A stretch of DNA of 11,538 bases from Anaerofilum sp. (GTDB lineage Bacteria; Bacillota; Clostridia; Oscillospirales; Ruminococcaceae), in contig JAHHUF010000050.1 in NCBI GenBank assembly GCA_020024115.1, positions 1 to 11,538 on the forward strand, in the 5' to 3' direction. Below the pieces are notes generated by a model. That model saw only the letters and a list, made by a program, of their open reading frames with translations, searched no databases and was not told where the DNA came from. The translations under genes and the position numbers were made by a program. Below, piece after piece: positions 5,804 to 11,538 of the stretch. Within the stretch, counting starts at the first letter, position 1. Every line of letters starts with the position of its first letter.

Positions 5804-7345
5804 ATGATTGCTACTGCTGCTTATGAAATCGAACGACTTTTGTTGTTTGGTCAAAAAAAAGGATTGATTGAAGGATTGGATGTAATTGTTGCCCGCAATC
5901 AACTTTTAGATTTATTTCGTTTGGATGCACCATACAAAGGTGAAGTGCCAAACGAAGACTTTGAATACCCTACCCAATTGCTGGAATCTTTGCTTGATAT
6001 TGCGGCTGAACAAAAGCTGTTTGACAACGAAATCAACACATTCCGTGTGAATTTTGAAGCACGCATTATGGGTGCATTGATGCCCCGTGCCAGCGAAGTA
6101 GCAAAAACTTTTGCACAATTACAAAAAAATGAAGGCAGTCAAGCTGCAACAGATTACTTCTACAAACTGTGTATTGACTCCAACTATATTCGTACTGCAC
6201 AAATTGCAAAAAACATCAAATGGGCTGTTCCCACCTCTTATGGTGATATTGAAATCACCATCAATCTGACCAAACCGGAAAAAGACCCCAAAACCATTGC
6301 TTTGGAAAAATTGCAGCCACAAGCCGGCTACCCCAAATGTATGCTTTGCACCGATAATATTGGCTATGCTGGCAGAATCAACTTCCCTGCCCGCCAAAAC
6401 CATCGCATTGTGCCTTTGAACCTGTGTGGTGAAGAATGGTATCTGCAATACAGCCCCTATGTATATTATAATGAACACTGCATTATTTTTTGTGGTGAAC
6501 ACAAACCGATGGAGATGAATCGTCAAACTTTGAAACTCATTTTTGACTTTGTTTCTCAGTTCCCACATTATACTTGTGGTTCTAACGCAAATCTGCCCAT
6601 TGTTGGTGGTTCCATTCTAAGTCACACCCATTTCCAGGGCGGCAGATATGTGTTCCCCATGCAAAAAACATCTGCTGTGGTAGAATATTCAATGCCTGAT
6701 TTGAAAGATGTTGCTTTGAGTGTGTTGAACTGGCCTGTTTCTGCTGTGCGTTGTCAAGGCAAAAATGCAGAGCAAGTTTTGGAGGCTGGCTGCCGCATTA
6801 TGAACACTTGGGAAACCTGGAACGATGAGAGTGTAGATATTATTTCTCACACCAGTGACACCCCCCACAACACCATCACTCCTATTCTGCACTATGAGGA
6901 GGATAAGGGCTATATTTTGGATGTTGTTCCCCGTAATAATCGCACCAACGACCAATATCCTGATGGAATTTTCCACCCCCACAAAGAACTGCACCACATC
7001 AAAAAAGAAAATATCGGTTTGATTGAGGTTATGGGTCTTGCCATTCTGCCTGCTCGTTTGAAGCAGCAAAGTGCAGAAATTTGTGAAATTCTCTGCGGAA
7101 ATATGCCAGCAGATACTGCTCGTCAACCCGAAAGTTCTCTGGCTGTTCATGCAGACTGGATTGACCACCTCTGCAAAACTTATGGCACTTCTCTTTCTGC
7201 TGAACAAGCACAAGAGTGTGTACGCAAAGAAATCGGTTTGAAATTTGCAAAGGTTTTGGAATGTGCTGGTGTGTTTAAAATGAATGAAACCGGTCTTGCT
7301 GCTTTTGACCGTTTCTTGAACGCTGCCGGATGCAAAAAAGTATAA
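5804..7345 (+). CDS. galT: UDP-glucose--hexose-1-phosphate uridylyltransferase, class II
   Basis: 513 residues, the length of the Firmicutes (class II) GalT family. It exchanges uridylyl between UDP-glucose and galactose-1-phosphate in the Leloir pathway, in the cytoplasm. Visible marks are KCMLC (178-182), NFPARQNHRIVPLNL (193-207), GGSILSHTHFQGGR (268-281) carrying the HxH-type active-site region, and EVMGLAILPARLK near residue 410. The frame is open upstream to a TTG at 5741, but GGAGG at 5791-5795 followed by ATG at 5804 marks the real start. It follows the zinc-finger gene and is closed by a strong terminator. No galK, galE, transporter or gnp phosphorylase gene lies in the window, so galT is detached here from the usual galactose genes. 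Confidence 0.95.
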   Translation: MIATAAYEIERLLLFGQKKGLIEGLDVIVARNQLLDLFRLDAPYKGEVPNEDFEYPTQLLESLLDIAAEQKLFDNEINTFRVNFEARIMGALMPRASEVAKTFAQLQKNEGSQAATDYFYKLCIDSNYIRTAQIAKNIKWAVPTSYGDIEITINLTKPEKDPKTIALEKLQPQAGYPKCMLCTDNIGYAGRINFPARQNHRIVPLNLCGEEWYLQYSPYVYYNEHCIIFCGEHKPMEMNRQTLKLIFDFVSQFPHYTCGSNANLPIVGGSILSHTHFQGGRYVFPMQKTSAVVEYSMPDLKDVALSVLNWPVSAVRCQGKNAEQVLEAGCRIMNTWETWNDESVDIISHTSDTPHNTITPILHYEEDKGYILDVVPRNNRTNDQYPDGIFHPHKELHHIKKENIGLIEVMGLAILPARLKQQSAEICEILCGNMPADTARQPESSLAVHADWIDHLCKTYGTSLSAEQAQECVRKEIGLKFAKVLECAGVFKMNETGLAAFDRFLNAAGCKKV

Positions 7346-7358
7346 TTTAGTATAAATC

Positions 7359-7393
7359 AGTGAGTTTATGCGTGTTGTGTAAACTCACTTTTT
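7359..7393 (+). terminator. Rho-independent terminator after galT
   Basis: Perfect 10-bp stem AGTGAGTTTA/TAAACTCACT (7359-7368, 7380-7389) with an 11-base loop, followed by TTTTTATTTTT. It lies 13 bp after the galT stop codon. Confidence 0.93.
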
Positions 7394-7423
7394 ATTTTTA
7401 AAATTTTATTTTTTAAAAAAGTA

Positions 7424-7453
7424 TTGACAAGCCTGTTTGTATACTGATATAAT
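7424..7453 (+). promoter_or_regulatory. Sigma-A promoter of the rpsF-ssb-rpsR operon
   Basis: Consensus TTGACA (7424-7429) and TATAAT (7448-7453) with an 18-bp spacer, giving a leader of about 65-70 bases before rpsF. Confidence 0.9.
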
Positions 7454-7459
7454 ATTATC

Positions 7460-7506
7460 GCTGTGCATACACACAGCATCCTTGCCCCGTCTTACGGGGC
7501 CATAAG
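7460..7506 (+). promoter_or_regulatory. Structured rpsF leader, candidate S6:S18 autoregulatory site
   Basis: Two hairpins lie in the short leader: GCTGTG/CACAGC (7460-7465, 7472-7477) and GCCCCG/CGGGGC (7484-7489, 7495-7500) with loop TCTTA. The second is flanked by CTT (7481-7483) and AAG (7504-7506), which can extend the stem around an unpaired CAT. rpsF leaders of many bacteria carry an RNA element bound by the S6:S18 pair. The position and layout fit, but I could not match the characteristic bulge with certainty. Confidence 0.45.
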
Positions 7507-7527
7507 TCCAAAAGGAGGTGCTACAAA

Positions 7528-7812
7528 ATGGCAAAATACGAAACCATGCTGGTTACCAGTGCTACTCTGGATGAAGAATCTTCCAACGCTTTGGTTGGCA
7601 AGTTCAAGTCTTTGATTGAGGCAAACGGTACTATCGAGGCTGTTGACGAGTGGGGCAAACGCCGTCTGGCTTACCCCATCAACGATGAGGTTGAAGGTAT
7701 CTACAACCTGATCACTTTCACTTGTGAACATGACTTCCCTGCTGAGCTGGATCGTGTATACAAAATCACCGATGGTGTTTTGCGTACCATGATTATTGCA
7801 AAGGCTGAGTAA
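7528..7812 (+). CDS. rpsF: 30S ribosomal protein S6
   Basis: 94 residues, the usual length. MAKYETMLVTSATLDEES at the start, the central VDEWGKRRLAYPIND motif (39-53) and the closing VLRTMIIAKAE are standard S6 sequence. S6 binds the platform of the 30S subunit together with S18, whose gene ends the same operon. AGGAGGTG eight bases before the ATG is a strong ribosome site. The ssb gene follows after 12 bp, with its ribosome site overlapping this gene's stop. Confidence 0.98.
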   Translation: MAKYETMLVTSATLDEESSNALVGKFKSLIEANGTIEAVDEWGKRRLAYPINDEVEGIYNLITFTCEHDFPAELDRVYKITDGVLRTMIIAKAE

Positions 7813-7824
7813 GGAGGCGTTGTT

Positions 7825-8292
7825 ATGTTGAATGTCGTCGCATTGATGGGTCGCCTTGTTGCTGACCCCGAACTTCGCCACACCCCACAAGGTGTGAGCG
7901 TAACAACTTTCACCATTGCGGTTGACCGCAGCTTTGCAAAACAGGGAACCGAACGCCAAACCGACTTTATTGATATTGTTGCATGGCGTGGAACTGCAGA
8001 GTTTATCTGCAAATATTTCCAAAAAGGTCGCATGATTGCAGTTGATGGAAGCATCCAAACTCGTATGTATCAGGACAAAAACGGAAATAACCGCAAAGCA
8101 TTTGAAATTGTGGTAAACAATGCCAACTTTGTTGGAAGCAAAAGTGAAAGCGGTGGCGGCGTTTCAAGCTACGCCCCGTCTGCTCCGGAGTATCCTCAAA
8201 TGGCTCCTGTTGAGCCTGTTCCTGCTTATTCTTCCGGAAGTCCGGATGATTTTGCAGTGATTGATGATGACAATGAGGATTTACCGTTTTAA
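7825..8292 (+). CDS. ssb: Single-stranded DNA-binding protein
   Basis: 155 residues. The OB fold occupies about 1-107 (MLNVVALMGRLVADPELRHT, then DFIDIVAWRGTAEFICKYFQKG and VDGSIQTRMYQDKNGNNRK). A Gly/Ser/Pro-rich disordered tail follows. The acidic tip DDDNEDLPF at the C-terminus recruits replication and repair partners in this family. It coats single-stranded DNA in replication, recombination and repair. The ribosome site AAGGAGG overlaps the rpsF stop, and rpsR follows 26 bp later, the usual Firmicutes arrangement, so this is probably the housekeeping SSB rather than a mobile-element copy. Confidence 0.97.
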   Translation: MLNVVALMGRLVADPELRHTPQGVSVTTFTIAVDRSFAKQGTERQTDFIDIVAWRGTAEFICKYFQKGRMIAVDGSIQTRMYQDKNGNNRKAFEIVVNNANFVGSKSESGGGVSSYAPSAPEYPQMAPVEPVPAYSSGSPDDFAVIDDDNEDLPF

Positions 8293-8318
8293 CCAATTCT
8301 TAAAGGAGGATTTGAGCT

Positions 8319-8576
8319 ATGGCTTTTGAGCGTCAAGAAGGTCGTGCTGGCGGCCGCCCTCAGCGCCGCAGCCGCAAAAAGGTTTGCAGCTTCTGCGTTG
8401 ACCGTATTGATCATATCGATTACAAGGATATTCCTCGCTTGCGTAAATATATCAGCGAGCGTGCTAAGATTATCCCTCGTCGTGTAACTGGCACTTGTGC
8501 ATTCCATCAGCGTGAGCTGACTGTTGCTATCAAACGTGCTCGTCATGTTGCTTTGTTGCCTTATGTTAGCGACTAA
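8319..8576 (+). CDS. rpsR: 30S ribosomal protein S18, zinc-binding form
   Basis: 85 residues with a basic N-terminal tail, then VCSFCVDRIDHIDYKD, LRKYISERAKIIPRR and the closing RARHVALLPY, all standard S18. Cys23-x2-Cys26 with Cys60 and His63 make a candidate zinc site, marking the Cys-containing form of S18; many bacteria have a Cys-free form that is favoured under zinc limitation. The AAAGGAGG ribosome site lies about ten bases before the ATG. Last gene of the operon. Confidence 0.98.
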   Translation: MAFERQEGRAGGRPQRRSRKKVCSFCVDRIDHIDYKDIPRLRKYISERAKIIPRRVTGTCAFHQRELTVAIKRARHVALLPYVSD

Positions 8577-8612
8577 TGAAAAAATCAATCCCTCTCCGTT
8601 CTGAGGGGGTTG

Positions 8613-8775
8613 CATAGGGACATTTTCTGAACCCCTATATAATTAAGATTTGTTCCTGTGGGATGGAGGCTGTGCTAAAGCACAGCCTCCTTTTTGCGTT
8701 CCTTCAAAGTGGGTGTGGGCTTCTATCTGCTAATTTCGCTACATCTCCAGCGGTACCAAGTCTGACAAAGTCAAA
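8613..8775. repeat. Intergenic element, copy A (diverged pair with 11025-11190)
   Basis: Two blocks recur in the same order and orientation at 11025-11190. CTGAACCCC (8627-8635) is followed by an AT stretch ending in AAGATT and preceded by a related CAT-initial 14-mer. AAGTGGGTGTGGGCTTCT (8707-8724) matches the other copy at 15 of 18 positions, all differences being G/A. A hairpin lies between the blocks in both copies. Here it is the perfect stem that also serves as the rpsR terminator. Boundaries are approximate. It could be a decayed mobile element, a structured RNA or an intergenic repeat family. Confidence 0.5.
8665..8695 (+). terminator. Rho-independent terminator of the rpsF-ssb-rpsR operon
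   Basis: Perfect 11-bp GC-rich stem GGAGGCTGTGC/GCACAGCCTCC with loop TAAA, followed by TTTTT. It lies about 90 bp beyond the rpsR stop. A weaker CCCTC/GAGGG hairpin without a T-run sits at about 8590-8606. Confidence 0.93.
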
Positions 8776-8923
8776 CAGATGCTCTGCTTGCCCTTGTTCA
8801 GTCCTCCTTTCAGATACGCATATTCTGATTCTTCTTGACCAATTAGGATATAGTATAATCAAAGCAGAATACCTGTTTGAATGAACAAAATATTCTCAAA
8901 TAATTTATATTTGCTGTAAACCA
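8696..8923. other. Gene-poor stretch, only a candidate promoter
   Basis: No supported gene. The left part belongs to repeat copy A. On the plus strand a perfect TATAAT (8854-8859) has only a poor -35 candidate (TTCTTG, 16 bp upstream) and could serve the orphan frame that begins at about 8924. A plus-strand open frame at 8663-8884 overlaps the terminator and has no ribosome site; I do not count it as a gene. Confidence 0.4.
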
Positions 8924-9307
8924 ATGTTTGCCGCAATTATGACTGGCCTTTTATTAGAAACAATATCAATCTATAATGTCCTTCTGGGTACTATGTTGAG
9001 AATCGCTGCAGCAATCAGCTGCTATTTTGATGTTAAGCGACTTCTGCGGAAGGAAGACGGAAATCCGTTCGATACAGAGGAAGGTTTTTCAATAAGAGAA
9101 AAGGAATTCTATTTTAAGAAGAAATGGCGCAAAGAACATATTGCTCTGCTTGTTGTTCTTTTTGTTATTGTAATTGGGGCGGCCGTTTTGCCGTTTGTCT
9201 TTAACAGGATAGAATTTATTTGTATTTCGCCAATGATTGCTCTTTTGGAATACGGGTATCAGAATAACAAAATGATGTTTTATGTAGAACATCAACTCTA
9301 TGATTAA
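8924..9307 (+). CDS. Hypothetical small membrane protein, possibly a decayed gene
   Basis: A 127-residue frame I do not recognise. The first 34 residues are hydrophobic. Residues 35-71 are charged (DVKRLLRKEDGNP, then REKEFYFKKKWRKE). Residues 72-93 make a clear membrane helix (EHIALLVVLFVIVIGAAVLPF), with a further hydrophobic patch at 95-110. The basic cluster before the helix fits a membrane protein with a cytoplasmic loop. No ribosome site precedes the ATG at 8924; the ATG at 8993 (MLRIAAA...) is an alternative start, also weakly supported. AGA/AGG arginine codons are more frequent than in the neighbouring housekeeping genes. It may be real, a remnant of a longer gene, or chance. Confidence 0.35.
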   Translation: MFAAIMTGLLLETISIYNVLLGTMLRIAAAISCYFDVKRLLRKEDGNPFDTEEGFSIREKEFYFKKKWRKEHIALLVVLFVIVIGAAVLPFVFNRIEFICISPMIALLEYGYQNNKMMFYVEHQLYD

Positions 9308-9394
9308 AAAGCAAGATACATATGCAATAGAATCGGGCTGACAACTGTTTGATTTATCGAAAGTTAACCTGATTTTATAATTGTGGAGTAGAAA

Positions 9395-9649
9395 ATGAAG
9401 CGCCATAAGAAATCTATAACAATTTCTCACGGTGCTTTTCTGCAATCACAGCTCGGTTCATTTCGGTTCTCTATGGGTATTTTCCCTTTGGATGGGGATT
9501 TTTTTATTATTATCAATCTTGATTCAGTGATTACTGTACAGATTTTAAACACGATGAAACATCAAAAGCAACCCTCACTTTTTACTGCGCAATTTAGAGT
9601 ATATCTAAAAACTACCAAATTGGATAAATTTTTTGCAACAGGCAAGTAG
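9395..9649 (+). CDS. Doubtful hypothetical protein (84 aa)
   Basis: An open frame with a weak ribosome site (GTGGAG, six bases before the ATG) in a region without other genes. The product (MKRHKKSITISHGAFLQSQL...) is basic at both ends, with a hydrophobic centre (FFIIINLDSVITVQIL, 46-61). No known family is recognised. Codon use and content are unremarkable enough that it could be random. Reported only because nothing else occupies the stretch. Confidence 0.2.
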   Translation: MKRHKKSITISHGAFLQSQLGSFRFSMGIFPLDGDFFIIINLDSVITVQILNTMKHQKQPSLFTAQFRVYLKTTKLDKFFATGK

Positions 9650-9994
9650 ATGCAAGGCAAAAAGCGCAGAAATCCTTACCAAATTATGAGTATTTTTAAG
9701 GCAATAGCACATCATTTCAGGTAGTAAATTACACCCAAAATGTTCCCACAAATGAACCCAAAAATATTAGCATTTCTTCGTGGCATAATGTGTATTTTGA
9801 GGAAATATGACAAAAAAATTTGCCGAAAGACACTTTTTAAGTATTTTTGTGGAAATGGTGTGTTACTGCTTTCATACAGCAAATCGTTATTTATTGTAGA
9901 AAAAAACAAAAATTTCGACTTTTCAGATATCTGCTAATTCTCTCACCACAATCATTTATCTCAGCAAAAGCACCACCATTCAATTTCTGACATC
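9650..9994. other. AT-rich stretch with no supported feature
   Basis: Short frames exist on both strands (9740-9937 plus, 9712-9909 minus) but they overlap each other, lack ribosome sites and resemble nothing known. I see no clear promoter or repeat here. Confidence 0.5.
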
Positions 9995-10031
9995 AAAAAA
10001 TGCTTGAAATCAGAACAATTTCAAGCATTTT
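9995..10031 (-). terminator. Rho-independent terminator of the Spo0A-like gene
   Basis: Perfect 14-bp stem AAAATGCTTGAAAT/ATTTCAAGCATTTT (9997-10010, 10018-10031) with a 7-base loop, ending in six Ts on the minus strand. It lies 33 bp beyond the stop codon of the regulator. Confidence 0.9.
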
Positions 10032-10064
10032 CACATACAAAAACAATGATAGAAACAGAAAATT

Positions 10065-10811
10065 TTATGCAGTCTGATGGCTCTTTTTCTCCAAACGCAT
10101 TTTATCTGCAATCATTGCAATAAATTCAGAATTTGTGGGCTTTCCACGCAAATTATGAATGGTATATCCAAAATAGCTGTTCAAGATATCCACATCACCT
10201 CTATCCCATGCCACTTCAATTGCATGACGAATTGCACGCTCTACCCTCGAAGGAGTGGTAGCATTTTCTTTTGCAATTTCAGGATAGAGCCGCTTTGTGA
10301 CAGCATTGATGTATTCCGGGTCGGATGTTGTCAACAAAATAGCATCTCTCAAAAACTGGTAACCTTTGATATGCGCCGGAACACCGATTTGATGCAAAAT
10401 TTCAGTGACCTGCATTTCATCATTTACGCCTTGGGAATTTTTTACAGTTGTTGTAATCATCCCTGCCAACCGCTGCACCAAAACCTCTGGATTGAAAGGT
10501 TTTACAAAGTAGAATGCAAAACCAGCATCCATGAGTTGCTGCTCCATTGCCCCACTTTGAAATCCGCCCATTGCAAAAAATACAGTATTCTGCAATCCAG
10601 CAGCATCACAGCGTTGTTTGATGGCAATTGCGTCTAATTCTGGCAGAAATGCCTCCAGCAAAACTGCTTTTGGGCGTTTTTCCAAAATTGTTTTCAGGGC
10701 AGTTTCTCCACTGCGTTCGCAAACAGTAACGTGTATTCCACGCTTTGCAAGGTTCTGGATGCACTGTTCGCTTTGTTCGGTCTGAGTCATTATAAATTCG
10801 ATGCTTTCCAT
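10065..10811 (-). CDS. Spo0A-family regulator with degenerate receiver domain
   Basis: 248 residues. The C-terminal DNA-binding domain (about 134-243) is plainly Spo0A: EILHQIGVPAHIKGYQFLRD, LYPEIAKENATTPSRVERA, IRHAIEVAWDRG and KPTNSEFIAMIADKMRLE are nearly those of sporulation master regulators, including the recognition helix (186-202). The N-terminal receiver (1-118) is altered. By alignment with Bacillus subtilis Spo0A from memory, the acidic pair D10/D11 is Gln10/Thr11. The phosphoacceptor Asp in LDIIMPHLDG is Glu53 (LLEAFLPELDA), and the switch Thr is Ala80. The conserved Lys (FVKPF, Lys104) remains. Phosphorelay control is therefore unlikely, and Glu may mimic phospho-Asp. ATG at 10811 follows AGGAGG, so the start is firm. 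Monocistronic, with its own promoter and terminator. It may be a paralogue beside a standard Spo0A or the only Spo0A; this window cannot tell. Confidence 0.9.
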   Translation of the reverse strand: MESIEFIMTQTEQSEQCIQNLAKRGIHVTVCERSGETALKTILEKRPKAVLLEAFLPELDAIAIKQRCDAAGLQNTVFFAMGGFQSGAMEQQLMDAGFAFYFVKPFNPEVLVQRLAGMITTTVKNSQGVNDEMQVTEILHQIGVPAHIKGYQFLRDAILLTTSDPEYINAVTKRLYPEIAKENATTPSRVERAIRHAIEVAWDRGDVDILNSYFGYTIHNLRGKPTNSEFIAMIADKMRLEKKSHQTA

Positions 10812-10856
10812 GTTTTTTATCCTCCTGTTGTGCGTTTCCTTCCCTTAACAGCACCA

Positions 10857-10885
10857 ATTTTACCATATTTTACCGCTTTTTGCAA
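10857..10885 (-). promoter_or_regulatory. Sigma-A promoter of the Spo0A-like gene
   Basis: On the minus strand TTGCAA (10880-10885) and TAAAAT (10857-10862) are exactly 17 bp apart, about 45 bp before the start codon. A second, weaker candidate (TTGACA with TTTAGT, 17 bp) lies further upstream on the same strand near 10945-10973. Confidence 0.65.
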
Positions 10886-10892
10886 CATATAT

Positions 10893-10922
10893 GGAAATAT
10901 TTCCCAGTTTTCGGAAATATTC
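10893..10922. promoter_or_regulatory. Two phased copies of a GGAAATATT site upstream of the Spo0A-like promoter
   Basis: GGAAATATTTCC (10893-10904) is a perfect 12-bp palindrome. GGAAATATTC (10913-10922) repeats its first nine bases exactly 20 bp away, close to two helical turns. Both sit directly upstream of the -35 box, where an activator or upstream-bound regulator would act. No known operator is recognised. Confidence 0.5.
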
Positions 10923-11024
10923 ACTGGATTTTTTGGAAAAAACTAAAGTTTCTTTTAACTTTTTTGTCAAAAATTGATATATTTTTAACAAAAAAACAAA
11001 AAATTGAAAAATCGGGTGACGACT

Positions 11025-11190
11025 CATGGAGATACTGTCTGAACCCCATACAATTTAAGATTGCTTTCTTTGGGAGAGTGGTTGTGTTGAGTTGTTATAC
11101 TACCCTGTATTTCTTCTGTATCAACAAGTGAGTGTGAACTTCTGCCAAAGGAAAGGAAACTGGCCGCTGTCAATAAATCTGCTCAAAGTT
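11025..11190. repeat. Intergenic element, copy B (diverged pair with 8613-8775)
   Basis: It carries the same two blocks as copy A: CTGAACCCC (11039-11047), preceded by a related 14-mer and followed by an AT stretch ending TTTAAGATTG, then AAGTGAGTGTGAACTTCT (11126-11143). The blocks start 87 bp apart here and 80 bp apart in copy A. The hairpin between them has a different sequence (GGTTGTGT/ATACTACC, 11080-11087 and 11097-11104, one mismatch). CTTTCTTTGG (11064-11073) can also pair with CCAAAGGAAAG (11145-11155) around it. Boundaries are approximate. Confidence 0.5.
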
Positions 11191-11229
11191 GCACTGGATG
11201 AAAACCACCTTGTGGCTTGAATTTTGGAT

Positions 11230-11274
11230 AAAAAAGACCGCTGACTTTTGCACCAGTGCAGTGTGTCAACGGTC
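11230..11274 (-). terminator. Terminator-like hairpin facing leftward, no gene seen upstream
   Basis: On the minus strand GACCGTTGAC pairs with GTCAGCGGTC (one U-G wobble), with a nested GCAC/GTGC hairpin inside, followed by six Ts. No minus-strand gene lies between it and the window edge. It ends either an untranslated RNA starting inside the window or a transcript from beyond it. Confidence 0.6.
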
Positions 11275-11463
11275 GATTTTGCGATATTTGATTTCAAACT
11301 CGCTGTCTGGGTGATAAGCCGCCAAAGTCTACGCAAGAGATGACACTCTCTTGCCTAAAAGGACAGACAACTGGTTCTTCCCTTTCAACGACCTAGGATG
11401 CAGGATACTGCCAATAGGAGAGTATCGAAGTGCGTTCTTTGGGTTCAAAAGCGTTATGTAATC
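11275..11463. other. Noncoding stretch with hairpins, possible gene remnant or RNA
   Basis: No intact gene. GCAAGAGA/TCTCTTGC (11333-11340, 11347-11354) is a perfect 8-bp stem with loop TGACAC, and GATACT/AGTATC (about 11408-11430) another. On the minus strand one frame reads PIGSILHPRSLKGKNQLSVL, and past an in-frame TAG it continues LAAYHPDSEFEIKYRKIDR to a stop, which resembles the end of a protein. I could not assign it to a family. Confidence 0.35.
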
Positions 11464-11479
11464 ATTTGCAAATGCAAAT
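11464..11479. promoter_or_regulatory. Short inverted repeat ATTTGC-AAAT-GCAAAT
   Basis: Perfect 6-bp arms around four bases, immediately upstream of a TTGACT element (11480-11485) in the outward promoter region. Possible operator; identity unknown. Confidence 0.35.
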
Positions 11480-11491
11480 TTGACTTAAATA

Positions 11492-11518
11492 GTGTATACA
11501 CGAGTAATGTGATATAAT
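11492..11518 (+). promoter_or_regulatory. Outward promoter with palindrome at the window edge
   Basis: TGATATAATA at 11510-11519 is an extended -10 element (TG, one base, TATAAT at 11513-11518). The perfect palindrome GTGTATACAC (11492-11501) lies where the spacer or -35 would be. The gene served lies beyond the window. GTGTATAC-type sites are seen with some GntR/YtrA-like repressors, but the match is only suggestive. Confidence 0.5.
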
Positions 11519-11538
11519 AGGAACATCAGGACAGAAAG

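Noticed and set aside
8696..8770. tRNA-Leu-like D-arm on the minus strand (GTAGCGAAATTAGCAGA)
   Set aside because: No acceptor stem, anticodon arm or TTC arm could be assembled around it.
8663..8884. 73-codon plus-strand frame after rpsR
   Set aside because: It starts inside the terminator stem and coincides with repeat copy A; no ribosome site.
9089..9445. Minus-strand 118-codon frame
   Set aside because: Antisense to the membrane-like frame, rich in Asn/Lys runs typical of chance in AT-rich DNA, with no ribosome site.
11025..11190. Possible 6S, tmRNA, RNase P or SRP RNA
   Set aside because: I could not find the diagnostic conserved segments of any of these; only an unassigned repeat or structured-element call is supported.
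10880..11336. Short frames on both strands in the far-right spacer
   Set aside because: They run through promoter, repeat and terminator structures and have no ribosome sites or recognisable content.

Overview
The window reads as a chromosomal segment of a moderately AT-rich Gram-positive anaerobe of class Clostridia, probably near the Oscillospiraceae/Ruminococcaceae (an inference). The grounds are the rpsF-ssb-rpsR order, a Spo0A-family DNA-binding domain, the two-FeoA/FeoB/Cys-rich microprotein iron locus, a class II GalT, and strong purine-rich ribosome sites with TTGACA/TATAAT promoters. No tRNA, rRNA, CRISPR array or intact mobile element was seen.

Left part (1-4527), all on the minus strand. 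prfB (RF2, encoded in one continuous frame) has its own promoter and terminator. Next is a ferrous iron uptake operon in the order feoA, feoA, feoB and a 57-residue Cys-rich membrane microprotein. It is driven by a TTGACA-17-TAAACT promoter embedded in GTTAG/CTAAC dyads that look like a metalloregulator operator. A near-identical dyad recurs before feoB, fused to three perfect 16-bp tandem repeats. After a terminator comes the start of a cobalamin adenosyltransferase gene (cobO type), cut by the window edge.

Middle part (4690-8695), plus strand. A RING/zinc-ribbon membrane protein of unknown function is followed by galT, then a strong terminator. Next is the rpsF-ssb-rpsR operon (ribosomal protein S6, single-strand binding protein, S18), whose leader carries two hairpins and which ends in a perfect stem plus T-run.

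Right part (8696-11538) is sparse and looks accessory. It holds two weak orphan reading frames (one membrane-like), long gene-poor stretches, and two diverged copies of an intergenic element (about 8613-8775 and 11025-11190). Between the copies, on the minus strand, lies a Spo0A-like regulator whose receiver domain has lost the acidic pocket and carries Glu in place of the phosphoacceptor Asp, while its DNA-binding domain is well preserved. Two similar sites one above the other, 20 bp apart, sit just upstream of its promoter. The window ends with a promoter reading out to the right.

The items most deserving a second look are the receiver-dead Spo0A paralogue with its phased upstream sites, the repeated feo operators, and the paired intergenic elements.
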